37,576 nucleotides of DNA from Ichthyosporea sp. XGB-2017a (Eukaryota > Opisthokonta > Ichthyosporea), in the NCBI GenBank assembly GCA_002811675.1, contig PDIM01010366.1:42245-79820 (forward strand), given 5' to 3'. Below are positions 10,090-20,600 of this stretch, one piece after another (within the stretch, counting starts at the first letter, position 1; every line of letters starts with the position of its first letter). The notes below the pieces were generated by a model. That model saw nothing but the letters and a program-made list of their open reading frames with translations, ran no database searches and had not been told where the DNA came from. The translations under genes were made by a program, and so were the position numbers.

Positions 10090-10258
10090 TTGCTGTAAAT
10101 AGTTAGCTCAACAACTTCATGAATATTGTGCATTAGTTGCGTTAAACACAGTAGCCAACGCCCCAGGCCCTTTCTCCTTTCTTATTTATCCACTTCTCTT
10201 TCTCCCATATCCCAGCCCCAGAACTTCCCTGAGTATCATCTTCGCTCCCAAGCAAAAG

Positions 10259-13200
10259 TCATACATCACTAGACGATGCGCTGCTACCAATCTGCTGCTG
10301 TTGTGCAGCCTGCTTACGAGACAACGAAAGGCGTCTCCAGGACGAAGCACGTCTTGGAGGAGCCCCGCTTACCTGGTCGGCCGTGGATGTAGAAGCAGTT
10401 GAAGTCGGAGGCACAGGTTTGCGGTAATCATTTTGGATTGCAGTATCTTTCGCCTGACAGTTTTCTTTACCACTCTTCTCCTTGTTCCGCAATCGCAAAC
10501 TAATTCTACGCACAAGACCTTGCTTCTGTGGTGAAGCATTTGCATCGTTTTCCGCGTTAGCAGAAGCGGCATCTTCATCATCGGAGACAACAATAGTATC
10601 TTCTTTTCGGCTCATGGTAATTCCCTTTAGTTCCTTAGGCACTTTCGGTGATCCATCGCGACCCATGTCAACAGGTGTAGACGACCTAATTGTATCCAAA
10701 GCGGGCCCACCCTTTGGAATGGCAGAAGATGACTTTGCTGGTCCCTCGAGTTTTATTGCTTCCTGTGAACTCGGGGCAGACGAATGACCAATTTTCATCG
10801 GCTGTTTCGTTTGCTGTGCTTTGATTATGGGAGCATGAGAAGGTCTTACTACCATTGGCTTCACTACCATGGGCTTGCGTGCATTTCCGCTTTCTTTTGC
10901 TGGAGCACTTCTATCAGTCGCCCGCGGGTATTTTGGTTCCATCTTCAAATAGGGGCGGGATTGCTCACCCGGCACACTGTCATCTACTCCAGCGTTGAAA
11001 GTTTGGAAAGTAGCAAGCTTTTTGCGAATATCATCCGCATTCAGGTTACATTCATCATGATGTCCTTTAAGCGATGGCATTTCTTTCGATTTACTGACAT
11101 ACTCTGTTCTTCTCTGAGATGATGATTGCCCCTCTTTCGGACTGGTTACTGGGCTGCATCCACGGCTAGCCGAGGATGATCGACCTCTACCACCAGTAAC
11201 AGATTTTATATATTGAAGACCCTGAGACATCTTGTCGGAAAAGCTACTTCTACGTTTCTTTTTCGCTTTTGTGTTTTTTTCACCCCCCTCTGGCCTGGCA
11301 TTCGGGACTCCAAAGCCAAGCCCATCATCACAGCCATGAAATAAATCCCCTCCAGGGCCAATTCGGTCAGAGTTTGGCTTAGACGAACTAGCACCAGGAG
11401 GAGATTGCACAGGGACATTGGTGGGAGTTCCTGGTCGCGATAATGCCCTGCGCCTTGGTGTACGAAATCCATATTGACCTTGCCCTTTGAACACAGCTAG
11501 TTGTTCTGCGCCGTCTGGCGCCATCCCGGCTGATGAGCTCGGCCGATCAGTAGGGCTTTTTGATAGGCTTCCCTGATTCGCCCCGAAAACGGGTGTTAAC
11601 GGGCGTGTATGTACCTTTGGCATGTCATTCCTAGCACCGTTCTTTCCCGAAGCAATAGTGGCACGGGATTTGCTTCCTTTGCGAATTAGCTTCCCACCGA
11701 AACTTCCACGTCGCCCTTTGCTTTTAGAGTTACTGCGACCAAGTGCCCCACTTTTGCTCATTTCGTTGCCAACTTGGGGATTATTTAGCGTGTCATTGAC
11801 ATTGTTCATAAATTCAACATTTAGAGGTGGTGGCGACGGAGAAGCAGTTTGGCCGACAGACAGGTCAAGAATAGCCATAGTAGTGTCATCAGGAACCTTG
11901 CCAATCGCATAATGGTAGGTAATAAGCACTTCTGCAACAAAAGCTATCCTTCTTTGTTCTTCAAGAAGTATTTCTTTGCTAAGAATAATATTCTTGTCGT
12001 TGCTACCACTACCGCTACTTCCAGAGTGCTTGTTTCCTTGACGAGGGAATGATGCAGACAAGGTGGCTTGCCCTGTTTGTCCAGGCGCATTTGAACCAGA
12101 GGAGGTGTTTGGAACAGGCATGTCCGATACTGACCGAGAGGCGACAGCGTCTCGACTAGAGCCAGTCCGGTTGCTAGTAGATGTTAAGTCCTGAAGGGAG
12201 GAAAGTGAATGTGTGGATGAAGAGGGGGGAACCCACTGTCCTATGCAAGCAAGTATATCTTGATCATTCTTTGCTCGTAAAATATTCACACCAAAGACTT
12301 TCGCCAAATTACCGGCATCCATTTTGTTTGTAGCCTTATGCTCCACCACTCTGTTTAGGAATCTAGTCAAGGCAAGAAGCAAATGCCGATGATTGGCAGG
12401 AAGTAGAATTGTCAGCCACTGAATGTATTGAATGGCGCTAGCTTCCACTTCACCAGATCGAAACATTGACTTGATATTCTGGTCATCCTCGTTCGTAGCC
12501 CCCTCTTCATTCTTCGAATGTCGGTAAAATATATCATAAAGTTTCATGAACGGTTGATATAATTTATAAGTAAGGAGTGGTTCTGCCAGCTCACGCAGAA
12601 AACATTTCAAGAGTCCGCACACGTCGTGAACATGCCCTGAGTTCTCATACGGGAATTCAATACCAGAGAAATCGAAGACTGATGTAGAACCACTGCTTCC
12701 CTTTTTCTTGCGGGAGTTTGACGGTCCACCCTGAGAAGATGAGGTCGCCCCCGCCGCAGATACTGAACTTTCATCGAGGCGGGAGGAGGACGGTGTATTT
12801 GCACGAAGCTGAGGCACTCTTGGGGACTGAGTAGAAGAAGAGTGCACTTCATTGGCGCAGTTGTTAAATGCCTTTTTTAACTTTGAAATTCTTGCAGCGG
12901 AGCCAGATATACGGAAGATGCCCTCCTTGTCTAGATGATCTTCGAGAAAATCCATTGCCTTGGTGACCAAATCGGGGACTGCCTCGAGAAGCCGCCCATC
13001 TACAGCGACACATTCGCAGTCTGTAAATTTCATAATATCATCCAGAGAACTGCCAAAATATGCCTTGTTAATAAGCTTTGAGTTGGAGGACTTCAGTTTT
13101 TTTTCATCCTTTTTCTTAACAGCGGGAAGAACTATATCCTTTTTGGCCAATTTGCTTGCCGCTATTAGCTGAATCTGCTCACGGATTTGAGGCGAGGCAA

Positions 13201-13480
13201 AGGAAGACAGACTCAGCAAGGCTTTATATCTTTTCTTCTCATCTTCTTCTCCTTCTTCCCCTTCAGGTACACCAGCCTCTGTGCCCAATACTTTTCTCTT
13301 CTTGGCAACATCTTGTCTTTCTCTCTCTCCTTCTTTCTTCTCAAGGGCTCGTCTCTCGATCTGGCGAAGCTCCTCCTCTTCTTCCCCGTCACTCACCACC
13401 ACTACCTCCACCTCATGATCAACAACACTGCCAGTCTTCCCTACACACGCTGCCACCTTTTCCTCCTTCACCACTACCAT
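10259..13480 (-). CDS. RhoGAP-domain protein
   Basis: A 1073-residue protein with one RhoGAP domain (about residues 142-405), which speeds GTP hydrolysis by Rho/Rac/Cdc42-type GTPases. Diagnostic motifs are EGIFRISGSAARISKLKKAF with the arginine finger at Arg190, CGLLKCFLRELAEPLLTYKL near 288-307, and NKMDAGNLAKVFGVNIL near 385-401. The fold is interrupted after the first helices by a low-complexity Ser-rich insert (about 212-270). The N-terminus is acidic and Lys/Glu-rich (coiled-coil-like, 30-60), and the C-terminal 600 residues are Ser/Pro/Lys-rich and probably disordered, with basic stretches that could bind membranes. No PH, BAR or SH3 domain is evident, so orthology to a named ARHGAP is not assigned. 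It diverges from phosphoglycerate mutase. Confidence 0.9.
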   Translation of the reverse strand: MVVVKEEKVAACVGKTGSVVDHEVEVVVVSDGEEEEELRQIERRALEKKEGERERQDVAKKRKVLGTEAGVPEGEEGEEDEKKRYKALLSLSSFASPQIREQIQLIAASKLAKKDIVLPAVKKKDEKKLKSSNSKLINKAYFGSSLDDIMKFTDCECVAVDGRLLEAVPDLVTKAMDFLEDHLDKEGIFRISGSAARISKLKKAFNNCANEVHSSSTQSPRVPQLRANTPSSSRLDESSVSAAGATSSSQGGPSNSRKKKGSSGSTSVFDFSGIEFPYENSGHVHDVCGLLKCFLRELAEPLLTYKLYQPFMKLYDIFYRHSKNEEGATNEDDQNIKSMFRSGEVEASAIQYIQWLTILLPANHRHLLLALTRFLNRVVEHKATNKMDAGNLAKVFGVNILRAKNDQDILACIGQWVPPSSSTHSLSSLQDLTSTSNRTGSSRDAVASRSVSDMPVPNTSSGSNAPGQTGQATLSASFPRQGNKHSGSSGSGSNDKNIILSKEILLEEQRRIAFVAEVLITYHYAIGKVPDDTTMAILDLSVGQTASPSPPPLNVEFMNNVNDTLNNPQVGNEMSKSGALGRSNSKSKGRRGSFGGKLIRKGSKSRATIASGKNGARNDMPKVHTRPLTPVFGANQGSLSKSPTDRPSSSAGMAPDGAEQLAVFKGQGQYGFRTPRRRALSRPGTPTNVPVQSPPGASSSKPNSDRIGPGGDLFHGCDDGLGFGVPNARPEGGEKNTKAKKKRRSSFSDKMSQGLQYIKSVTGGRGRSSSASRGCSPVTSPKEGQSSSQRRTEYVSKSKEMPSLKGHHDECNLNADDIRKKLATFQTFNAGVDDSVPGEQSRPYLKMEPKYPRATDRSAPAKESGNARKPMVVKPMVVRPSHAPIIKAQQTKQPMKIGHSSAPSSQEAIKLEGPAKSSSAIPKGGPALDTIRSSTPVDMGRDGSPKVPKELKGITMSRKEDTIVVSDDEDAASANAENDANASPQKQGLVRRISLRLRNKEKSGKENCQAKDTAIQNDYRKPVPPTSTASTSTADQVSGAPPRRASSWRRLSLSRKQAAQQQQIGSSASSSDV

Positions 13481-13844
13481 TATTATCGAGGATAGAGGGA
13501 CGCTTTCTTCGATTTGGTTCTGAAACTCAGACTACTTGTCTTCAAACACCTGTTAATAGTGGCTTGCACAACACAAACAGAGTACTATTCTCAAACTCAG
13601 AAGTAAAGCCGTCACACAAACACAACACAAACCAAAAGAAAAAAAAAGCCCAAACCCAAAACCAGTCCACAAATGACCCACACAAAACAAAAAACAAACA
13701 AATCTACCCTGAGCCAGTAAAGAAAATCAAAAAAGAACACGAACAAAAGGAAGAAGGCTGTATACCAAAAAAAAAGGAAGAAAAGAATCCTCTTCCTTTT
13801 TTTTTCCGTTGTTGTTGCTTTTGTTTTTTTTTTTTTCAAAAAGT

Positions 13845-13856
13845 TTGGCGGGAAAT
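13845..13856. promoter_or_regulatory. E2F-like site TTTGGCGGGAAA
   Basis: Matches the classical E2F/DP recognition pattern (TTTSGCGS core). It lies 365 bp upstream of the RhoGAP start. Sequence match only. Confidence 0.35.
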
Positions 13857-13882
13857 ATTTTTTTTTTCAATCGATATGGGGG

Positions 13883-13957
13883 TAGGGTTACATCTTGGGG
13901 TCACGTGATAATAGGGTTATAGCCGGGGTTATGTATGGGCAGGGTTGTCTAGGGTTA
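13883..13957 (+). promoter_or_regulatory. Cluster of telomere-box-like TAGGGTTA elements
   Basis: Three exact TAGGGTTA copies start at 13883, 13912 and 13950, with near copies GGGGTTA (13925) and AGGGTTG (13941), all on the same strand and 230-300 bp upstream of the phosphoglycerate mutase ATG. They resemble interstitial telomere boxes bound by Myb/TRF-type factors in other eukaryotes. Confidence 0.5.
13902..13907. promoter_or_regulatory. E-box CACGTG within GTCACGTGAT
   Basis: A palindromic CACGTG inside GTCACGTGAT, a 9/10 match to the CLEAR/TFE-type bHLH site, set between telomere-box-like elements. Confidence 0.4.
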
Positions 13958-14185
13958 CAGCCAGGGTGGGGTATCCTGTTAATACGTGGGAGGGAATCAA
14001 GGAGTGCAAGGAGCGGAATCGGCCCGATCGATCGAGGCTGCAGCCGATCATGAACAGGTAATTTGTTATTCTTAACTAGTGGTGGGTTATTATACCTCAT
14101 TGTGAGAGGATTGACACTTGGAGTGTAGCTGTTGGATTTGTTGACGCTTTTGTTTGCCCTGTATTTCCGTTGTGAAGTTGAAAGA

Positions 14186-15904
14186 ATGAGTCAGATTAAG
14201 AATAAGAGTTGCTTGATTGTGATTGATGGGTGGGGAATATCTCCAAACACCAAAGGTGAGTAGTGTAGCTTCCATATGTATGAGCCATGTTTCGAGAGGG
14301 CAGAGAGACGCTATATGGGGTGAAGAAGATAAGAAAGAGGGGGATAGAAGGTGTGGTGATTATAGGAGAGGATTATGGACTTACTAGCAGAAATACCTAA
14401 TGTATTGTTTGCGTTTTAAGGTAATGCTGTGGCGAATGCCAAGACCCCCTGTATGACAGCACTTGCAAAGGAGTACCAGCATGTCCCTGTTGCTGCGCAC
14501 GGACTGCATGTGGGGCTCCCTGATGGCCTTATGGGCAATAGCGAGGTGGGCCACATGAACGTTGGGGCTGGCCGGGTGGTGTTCCAGGACATTGTGCGCA
14601 TCGATCTTGCTATGAAGAACCGTGACATTTATAAAAATGAAAACTTCCTCGCAGCCATCCGCCGCGCTAAAGAGGGGAATGGCCGTCTTCATTTGCTTGG
14701 ATTGGTGAGTGACGGAGGTGTGCATTCCCATATTGAACATCTGAAGGTGCTCCTAGACGTGTGCAAGACTGAGGGTGTTCCAGATACCTTTGTGCAGTAC
14801 TTTGCAGATGGAAGAGATACACCTCCCCAATCTACAACAAAGTATTGTAAGGAGCTTCTGGACCATATGGACGGATTGAAATATGGAAAGCTTGCGACTG
14901 TGACGGGACGATACTACGCCATGGACCGTGATAAGCGATGGGAGCGAATCCAGTTGGCTTATGATGGAATGGTGAAAGGCGAAGGAGAGGCCACCGATCA
15001 GGCAGGCGTCATTCGTGTGATAGAGCAACGATATGCGAGTGGCGAAAATGATGAATTTCTCAAGCCAATCATTGTCAACGAGGATGGAGTGGTGAAAGAT
15101 TCAGATACCTTGGTGTTTTTTGACTTTAGAGCTGATCGTATGCGTGAAATTGCGGAGACCTTTGGAATTGGATTGAACTTCGAGTCAAAGGAATTGAATG
15201 ATTTGTCTGTATATTCGCTCACCCAATACAAGAAGGACTTCCCGTTCCCGTGCCTGTTCCCTCCCCAAAGTCTGGACAATGTAATGGCTGAGTGGTTGGC
15301 CAAGAAAGGGGTCACTCAATTCCACACTGCAGAAACAGAAAAGTATGCGCACGTAACATTTTTCTTTAATGGTGGATGTGAACAGGCCTTTGAGAACGAA
15401 GCTCGCGAAATGGTACCATCTCCTAAGGTCGCCACCTATGATTTGCAACCGGAGATGAATGCTGATGGTGTTGCTGAGTCGGTGGTTCGACAACTCGATG
15501 CTGGAGTACATCCATTTGTGATGTGCAACTTTGCCCCCCCTGATATGGTGGGTCACACAGGAATGTATGAACCTGCCATCAAAGGAGTGGAGGCAACGGA
15601 TGCAGGTATTGCCAAGATTTGGGAAGGCTGCAAACGCAATGGTTACACGCTTTTTGTCACTGCGGATCACGGAAACGCCGAGCAGATGTTGGACGCAACC
15701 ACCGGAAACCCCCATACAGCACACACTTGCAACCCAGTTCCATTTATTATGGCTATCCCAGACGGAAATGACAAAGCTTCCTTTTCGGTGGATACCATCT
15801 TGGGTAAGGAACGCTTGCCAGCGCTTTGTGATGTTGCTCCCACTGTACTGAAGCATATGGGACTGGAGATCCCTTCAGATATGGACGGGAAGGCGTTGTT
15901 CTGA
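14186..15904 (+). CDS. 2,3-bisphosphoglycerate-independent phosphoglycerate mutase (two exons)
   Basis: iPGM interconverts 3- and 2-phosphoglycerate in glycolysis and gluconeogenesis using two metal ions (usually Mn2+) and a phosphoserine intermediate; it is unrelated to the animal cofactor-dependent enzyme. The first exon (14186-14255) encodes MSQIKNKSCLIVIDGWGISP, including the metal-binding Asp14. A 165-nt intron (GTGAGT donor, TTTTAAG acceptor) follows, and exon 2 runs 14421-15904, giving 517 residues, normal for the family. Key motifs are GNSEVGHMNVGAGR with catalytic Ser64, FADGRDTPP, GRYYAMDRDKRW, DFRADRMRE, HVTFFFNGG, NFAPPDMVGHTG and TADHGNAEQ (437-445). It converges on the syntaxin-6-like gene and seems to share a poly(A) signal with it. 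Confidence 0.96.
14256..14420 (+). other. Spliceosomal intron of phosphoglycerate mutase (165 nt, phase 1)
   Basis: GTGAGT donor and TTTTAAG acceptor, with CCTAATG as a possible branch site about 25 nt upstream of the acceptor. Removal restores the DGWGISPNTKGNAVANAKTP segment, as expected for iPGM. Confidence 0.92.
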
Positions 15905-16075
15905 GACAATAGTCAATGAAAAGACATCAGGCCAACGTCCATTCACATCAAAAACAGCGAACGAAAGATGGACTTAAGAAGAACATTACTGTAAAATTAC
16001 CAAAAATTTGGGACTCCCATTCATTGCTGGTTTTTTTGCTTTTGATATTTTTTTCATATGTGTATGAATTGGATT

Positions 16076-16087
16076 TTTATTAATAAA
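16076..16087. terminator. Palindromic bidirectional poly(A) signal TTTATTAATAAA
   Basis: A perfect 12-bp palindrome giving AATAAA on both strands. On the plus strand it lies 178 nt past the phosphoglycerate mutase stop; on the minus strand, 206 nt past the syntaxin-6-like stop. Function is inferred from position and motif. Confidence 0.6.
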
Positions 16088-16292
16088 TACAAAGTGAGGC
16101 TCGGTTGAGTCGAGCTTTAACAGCAGAAGAGGACCCGCCCAAGGAAAAAAGCGAGGAGAAAAACTAAAACCAAACTTGGAAAAGAAAGGGAACAGAAAAG
16201 AGTAGAAATTGATAATTTACAGTTGTAGCTAGAAAGGCGAGCTTCTGTCTTTGCACTTTGCAGCGTAAAACGGATTTCTTTCCCTCCTTTAC

Positions 16293-17320
16293 TCACCCAA
16301 GAAGCGCGAAAACAATGATGAGGGCAAACAAGGCGATAATAAGGCCCAGAATACACATATTCTGTGCCCTATCTGAGGTGGACTGGACCACTTTATCAAT
16401 CTTATTCAGCATATTATCCAGCCGATGTTTTGTATGATCCATATCCATGTCCAGTTCATCTAACATGCCCCTTTGTTCTTCCAGCTCCTTCCCTATATCC
16501 TCCCCCATATTCCGCAGCAATCCCACCTGCTGCCCCACCTGCTCCAGGTGCTGGTCCTGCTGACGCATCATCTGCATCTGCCGCTGCTGCTCCTCACGCA
16601 TAAAGTCGGAATTGTCTCGTTGGATAGCATCGTCTAATTTGCGGTACCGATCGCGACCAGGCGAGCCTTGCCCGTGTAATCCCCCGCCTGCAGCAGAAGC
16701 GATCCCCTTCCCTTTGTTGTTCATCAAGGCATTACGCTGTAAATCATTCTTGCCCGATTCCAGTGAGCGGCGAATTTCATCGATTCTAGACCGAGTCTGA
16801 CTAACAAAGCCTTTGCGTCCTGCAATCTCGTCCATAGTTAGTCTAAACTTGGCAGGATTCTGCTCCACAATTTTAATAGTTTCTTCCAAATCCTCCAAAT
16901 CCCATTCGATACTTCGCAGCGTTTTTTTCAATTCATTGGCTGTCCATTCAATTTCTATAATAAACAAAACATAAAATACCAACACAAACACCAAATCAAA
17001 GCAAGTTAACGACCCATTCTCTTTTCCGCCTTTGTTTCATTCCTCCCCTCTCTTTCCTCTCTTACCGTCTGCATTGGACCCTCTTCGGTGGTCCTGGATC
17101 AGCTGCTTCCATCGCGTGAACAGCGCCTCTGTAGAGGAGACGGCCTGCTGCACCTCACTGAGATTATCCAAAAGAAAAAAACAAAAAGCAAAACAAAACA
17201 AAACAAAAAGCAACCGGAGAGGTGAGTTTCCCAAACCAATCACACCAAGACGAGTTCTAATGATAATCTTCCCTGTCCTATTTACCTTTTAACAACAAAA
17301 AATGGATCTTCTAAAGACAT
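16293..17320 (-). CDS. STX6: Syntaxin-6-like Qc-SNARE (three exons)
   Basis: Syntaxin-6/10 (Tlg1) family Qc-SNARE acting in fusion between endosomes and the trans-Golgi network. Three exons are read on the minus strand: 17320-17286, 17157-17066 and 16954-16293, with 128- and 111-nt introns. The product has 262 residues (human STX6 255). Exon 1 encodes MSLEDPFFVVKS, matching the family N-terminus; exon 2 gives EVQQAVSSTEALFTRWKQLI; exon 3 gives the rest of the N-terminal three-helix domain (WTANELKKTLRSIEWDLEDL). The SNARE motif spans about 176-235 with the zero-layer Gln at 203 (ELEEQRGML), and a C-terminal anchor spans about 241-261. A Gly-rich linker lies at about 124-145. The assignment is secure because all three exons align in frame with STX6. 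Confidence 0.94.
16955..17065 (-). other. Spliceosomal intron 2 of the syntaxin-6-like gene (111 nt)
   Basis: Minus-strand donor GTAAGA after the GAC-G codon split and acceptor TTATAG. Joining gives NADEIEWTANEL, matching the STX6 family. Confidence 0.88.
17158..17285 (-). other. Spliceosomal intron 1 of the syntaxin-6-like gene (128 nt)
   Basis: Minus-strand donor GTAAAT after AAA-AG and acceptor AATCTCAG, with a T-rich 3' half. Joining gives FFVVKSEVQQAV, matching the STX6 N-terminus. Confidence 0.85.
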
Positions 17321-17626
17321 TCCCTCTTTCTTTCCTTCTCCCTTCCTTTCTTTTTCTTTGGGATCCTCAAATAACAAAACACAACAGATCACAAAAATAA
17401 ATAAATAAAATAAAAATGCAACAGTCCCTCGACCTCAAAATGAAAATCAACAAAAATAAAAAACAAAACCGCCGCCTTTGCTTTGTCTCGTAACAGAGGA
17501 GCTGTGCCGAGGCCTCTTCTTATCTGTTTTTCTCTCGGTACCTTTTATTTTCTAGTTTAGCTGAGCTGCACTGCAGTCAAAAGAGGGAGCTCTAGAGAGG
17601 TGTGTGACGCATGGACAGGTGAGCGT
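17321..17626. promoter_or_regulatory. Gap between the glycosyltransferase 3' end and the syntaxin-6-like promoter
   Basis: About 306 bp between two minus-strand genes. It holds an AAATAAAT-type simple repeat (17394-17418) and a minus-strand AATAAA (17544-17549). No further gene is seen. Confidence 0.5.
17544..17549 (-). terminator. Glycosyltransferase poly(A) signal AATAAA (minus strand)
   Basis: TTTATT on the plus strand, 78 nt past the glycosyltransferase stop codon. Confidence 0.5.
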
Positions 17627-20600
17627 TCAAGAGGAGGAGGACGACGATGTGAGGATGTTTCTGTTCTCTGCGCTGAGGACATTATCCACACAGTAGCGGT
17701 AGGTCTTTGTCTGGTAGTAGCGGTGGCGGTCTTCGGAGGGTGGGTGATGGCGATGGATGACAAAGGAGTCTGGCACTACCCGGAAAGAGAATCCACGGGC
17801 GTGCAACTCCTGGATTAGAACTAGTTTGTTCTTCCCAAACCCCACAAACCGTTCATCGAAGCGGGTGAGGTTCCGGGGAATGACAACATATGGCTCAAAA
17901 TTCTCTTCCCAGACAACCTTGTAGCGGCGCTCGTGAAAAGAGTCCGATGAGTAGTGACTGAGTAAGTCCTGGCTCTGAGAGCCGGACAAGTCACCGAAAG
18001 CGGTCTGCTTGTATCGAGAATAGAGCTCGTCCGTGCTGTCAATGTGAAAAAAGTGGGTGAAATTGGTGGCCCGATGACCAGGCGGGAACACCTCATGTTT
18101 GAATTGATGAACTAATCCTCGCTTCCACAGGTCGTACAGGTCGTACTTGTTTTCCGGAAAGTGAAAGGATGTCTTATCATCAATATCCTCGTTCTGTTGA
18201 TCTTCAGGAAAGAAGTCTTTGCTCAAGTTTTCCTCAAAAGCAGGAACAAACAAAATACTCTGGGCTTCATTGGTGAAATCATGATCATACAGCTTCCCAT
18301 AGAACCCGCTAATGTGATTGAGTAGGGTGGGGTAGAGCCCTGGGGCAGGGGCAAAATCCCCATCCATGATGAAAATGTACTGTGTGGTTGCATAGTCTAT
18401 TGCCACATTCCGGAGTACGTTGACTGGATAGAGAAGGGTATGCTCCCGCAGCTTGGGGTTGAAGACTAAATGGATGCCAATATTGTGTCTGTGCGTTAGC
18501 ATAGGAACCAGCTGATTGTCCTTTTCAATGGTCAGTTTACCAAGCTGATCCATGAGAGACCCCACATCAGAGGAAGAAATAAAAATGGCAACAGATATAG
18601 GTCCCTCCCACCTGTGAACGATTCCTTGCAGAAAATTGATGCGCTCAAAGGAAAACTGAGTAACCAGTGTGACATCACCGGGCTTAGCCGTATTATCAAG
18701 TGCATCTTTTAGAAGGGTGTGAGAGGTATCGAGATCCATTCCCTCAAAGGAATGGTAGATGTAAAATGGATGGATGGTGTATGGGAAAGAAGCGGTATAA
18801 CGGAAAAGGAAGCAGGGGTCTTTTTCTGAGAGAAAGTGTGAATGATCACTCATAACTTTAGTCGTCACTTCCTTAATACCGCAGAGATAGTTCTTACGAT
18901 TTGTAGTATCGCCTAGTGAGTCTTGTACGGCGATATTTCGGTACATGTGCTTCAGCTCACGCCCAAATACCGTTTCAAACATGCTGCCTGTCTCTGGAAA
19001 TGCAATAATGCCCATCATCTCAGTTGATGGCATTCTTTCTTCAAAGGTAAATGGATCGGCATTCTTCTCTTTTCGATTATCAGTTGGAGTCGACGACAGG
19101 AAATCAGCTTTCCACCAAAAAGACTCTTCTTCCCAAGAGTACTTGCCCCAGTCGCGAGCCCGCAAATGAATAAACTCATCCGCATTGACCATGTAACACA
19201 TGTGTGCGTAACACTTGAAGCGGTCATCTTCAATTGAATGGTTATTGCACGAATCAAACCGAGCACTCCACTGGCAACCGAGATTGGACACCAGGTTAAA
19301 TCGCCGTTCTGGCCCTTCAATCTGACCAAGAAACATGGAGCGAACAATTTTCTGAGTTACATGCCATGGGAAAGTTATGGAAATGTCAAACCGTTTTGCA
19401 TCATTAATTTGCTGCAGTTGTTCCTGGTTGGTGACTACAAGATGAGTCAAATTAGTCATCTTTTCAAAAGGCGCACTATACGAGAATCCCTGAAGAAGTG
19501 CACTGAGCACATTCGCAAATGATTGAGAGCTACACACCTCCCGGATGAAGGGCAACAGCATGGCGCTCACTTCAGGTGACCCAACAAACACCCAAGAACG
19601 CTCCGATTGGGAGTTTTGAAATATCTTGCCCAAACGATCGAGTTTGCTCAGAAGTGCTTGGCGAAGCTCTGTGGTATTCTTGTTGTCAATTATCGTCATA
19701 AACGGGTCATAATAACCCAAAAGCTGATTAATGGATATGCCCACACAGTGATCGGTATAGGCCTGCGTCCACTCTAAGTACACTTGCTGGGCATCTCCGA
19801 AATAGTCACCCAAGGCATCTACATCGACCATGATGACCGATTCATCATAGATAACTTGAGACCCAGAGTTCTTCTGGTCCACATTCACTTGGAGATGCAT
19901 CATACGAGGGACCATGCCGAAGATCTGTTTGGTCTCCTTTGTCCGGCGGAACTCGTAAAAGAGGCCCTTAATATCAGAATTAACAAGAGTATATGGACTC
20001 AATACCAGCACTGTCTTTACATCGGGTATGAGTCGATGCAAGTAGAGCAAGGCTACACGAGGCTCCGTGTGGGAAAGTGGAGAAGATATGGAAATATTGT
20101 TGTTTTGCTTGAAGGCTTTCTCAAACACACCGAGTTCTGTAGCTAAAAATGCCTCGTACATTTCTGATTCGAGCAAAATGTCCCAAGAAAACGCAGGCAG
20201 ATTCTTTGACGAGAGCAACTGATGAACAACCAATCGATTTAAGTGCGAACTGCACATAACAATCAATTTGACGGGATTGTGTGTATACACCAAAATGGAC
20301 TTGATCAATGTCCCCAGCCTGCGGATATCCCTGGTCCCCTTCACAAAGACAAGCACATGCAACAATTCGCAAGTGCCATTTCCTTGACTTTCTTTCTCCT
20401 CATTCCCCCCTTTATGAAACTTAGGGGCAGCATTGGTGAACCAAAGAGGCTTCTCGGGTCCAATATTATTATTCCGCCCAACTGGATCAAAATTAATGCT
20501 ATTCAAAGCGTCGATTGTCGGCAGAATCATATTGACTGCTTCTTTTGACTGGGTAGTCAGATGCCCATCCCTTGCACGCACCACCTCGTGCACTTGATAG

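Larger units (their letters stand above)
13481..14185. promoter_or_regulatory. Divergent promoter region between RhoGAP and phosphoglycerate mutase
   Basis: Non-coding. The RhoGAP side is A/K/N-codon-like low complexity, then poly-T runs (13797-13838). It contains an E2F-like site TTTGGCGGGAAA (13845-13856), an E-box GTCACGTGAT with its CACGTG core at 13902-13907, a cluster of TAGGGTTA elements (13883-13957) and a small hairpin ATCGGC/GCCGAT (14018-14048). The reading frame running across 13156-13908 is low-complexity and not believed to be a gene. Confidence 0.55.

Noticed and set aside
13156-13908. Plus-strand frame of 250 codons between RhoGAP and phosphoglycerate mutase
   Set aside because: It overlaps the RhoGAP 5' coding end antisense, then runs through Lys/Asn/Gln/Phe low-complexity promoter DNA, and has no recognisable domain.
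13883-13957. Telomere end or telomeric integration
   Set aside because: Only scattered single TAGGGTTA units, not a tandem array, flanked by intact genes on both sides.
16283-16295. GGTGAGT at the syntaxin-6-like stop, resembling a splice donor
   Set aside because: The TGA within it ends the protein directly after the membrane anchor at the length expected for the family, so no further exon is needed.
17394-17418. AATAAA signals on the plus strand upstream of the syntaxin-6-like gene
   Set aside because: They form an AAAT-type simple repeat and no plus-strand gene ends nearby.
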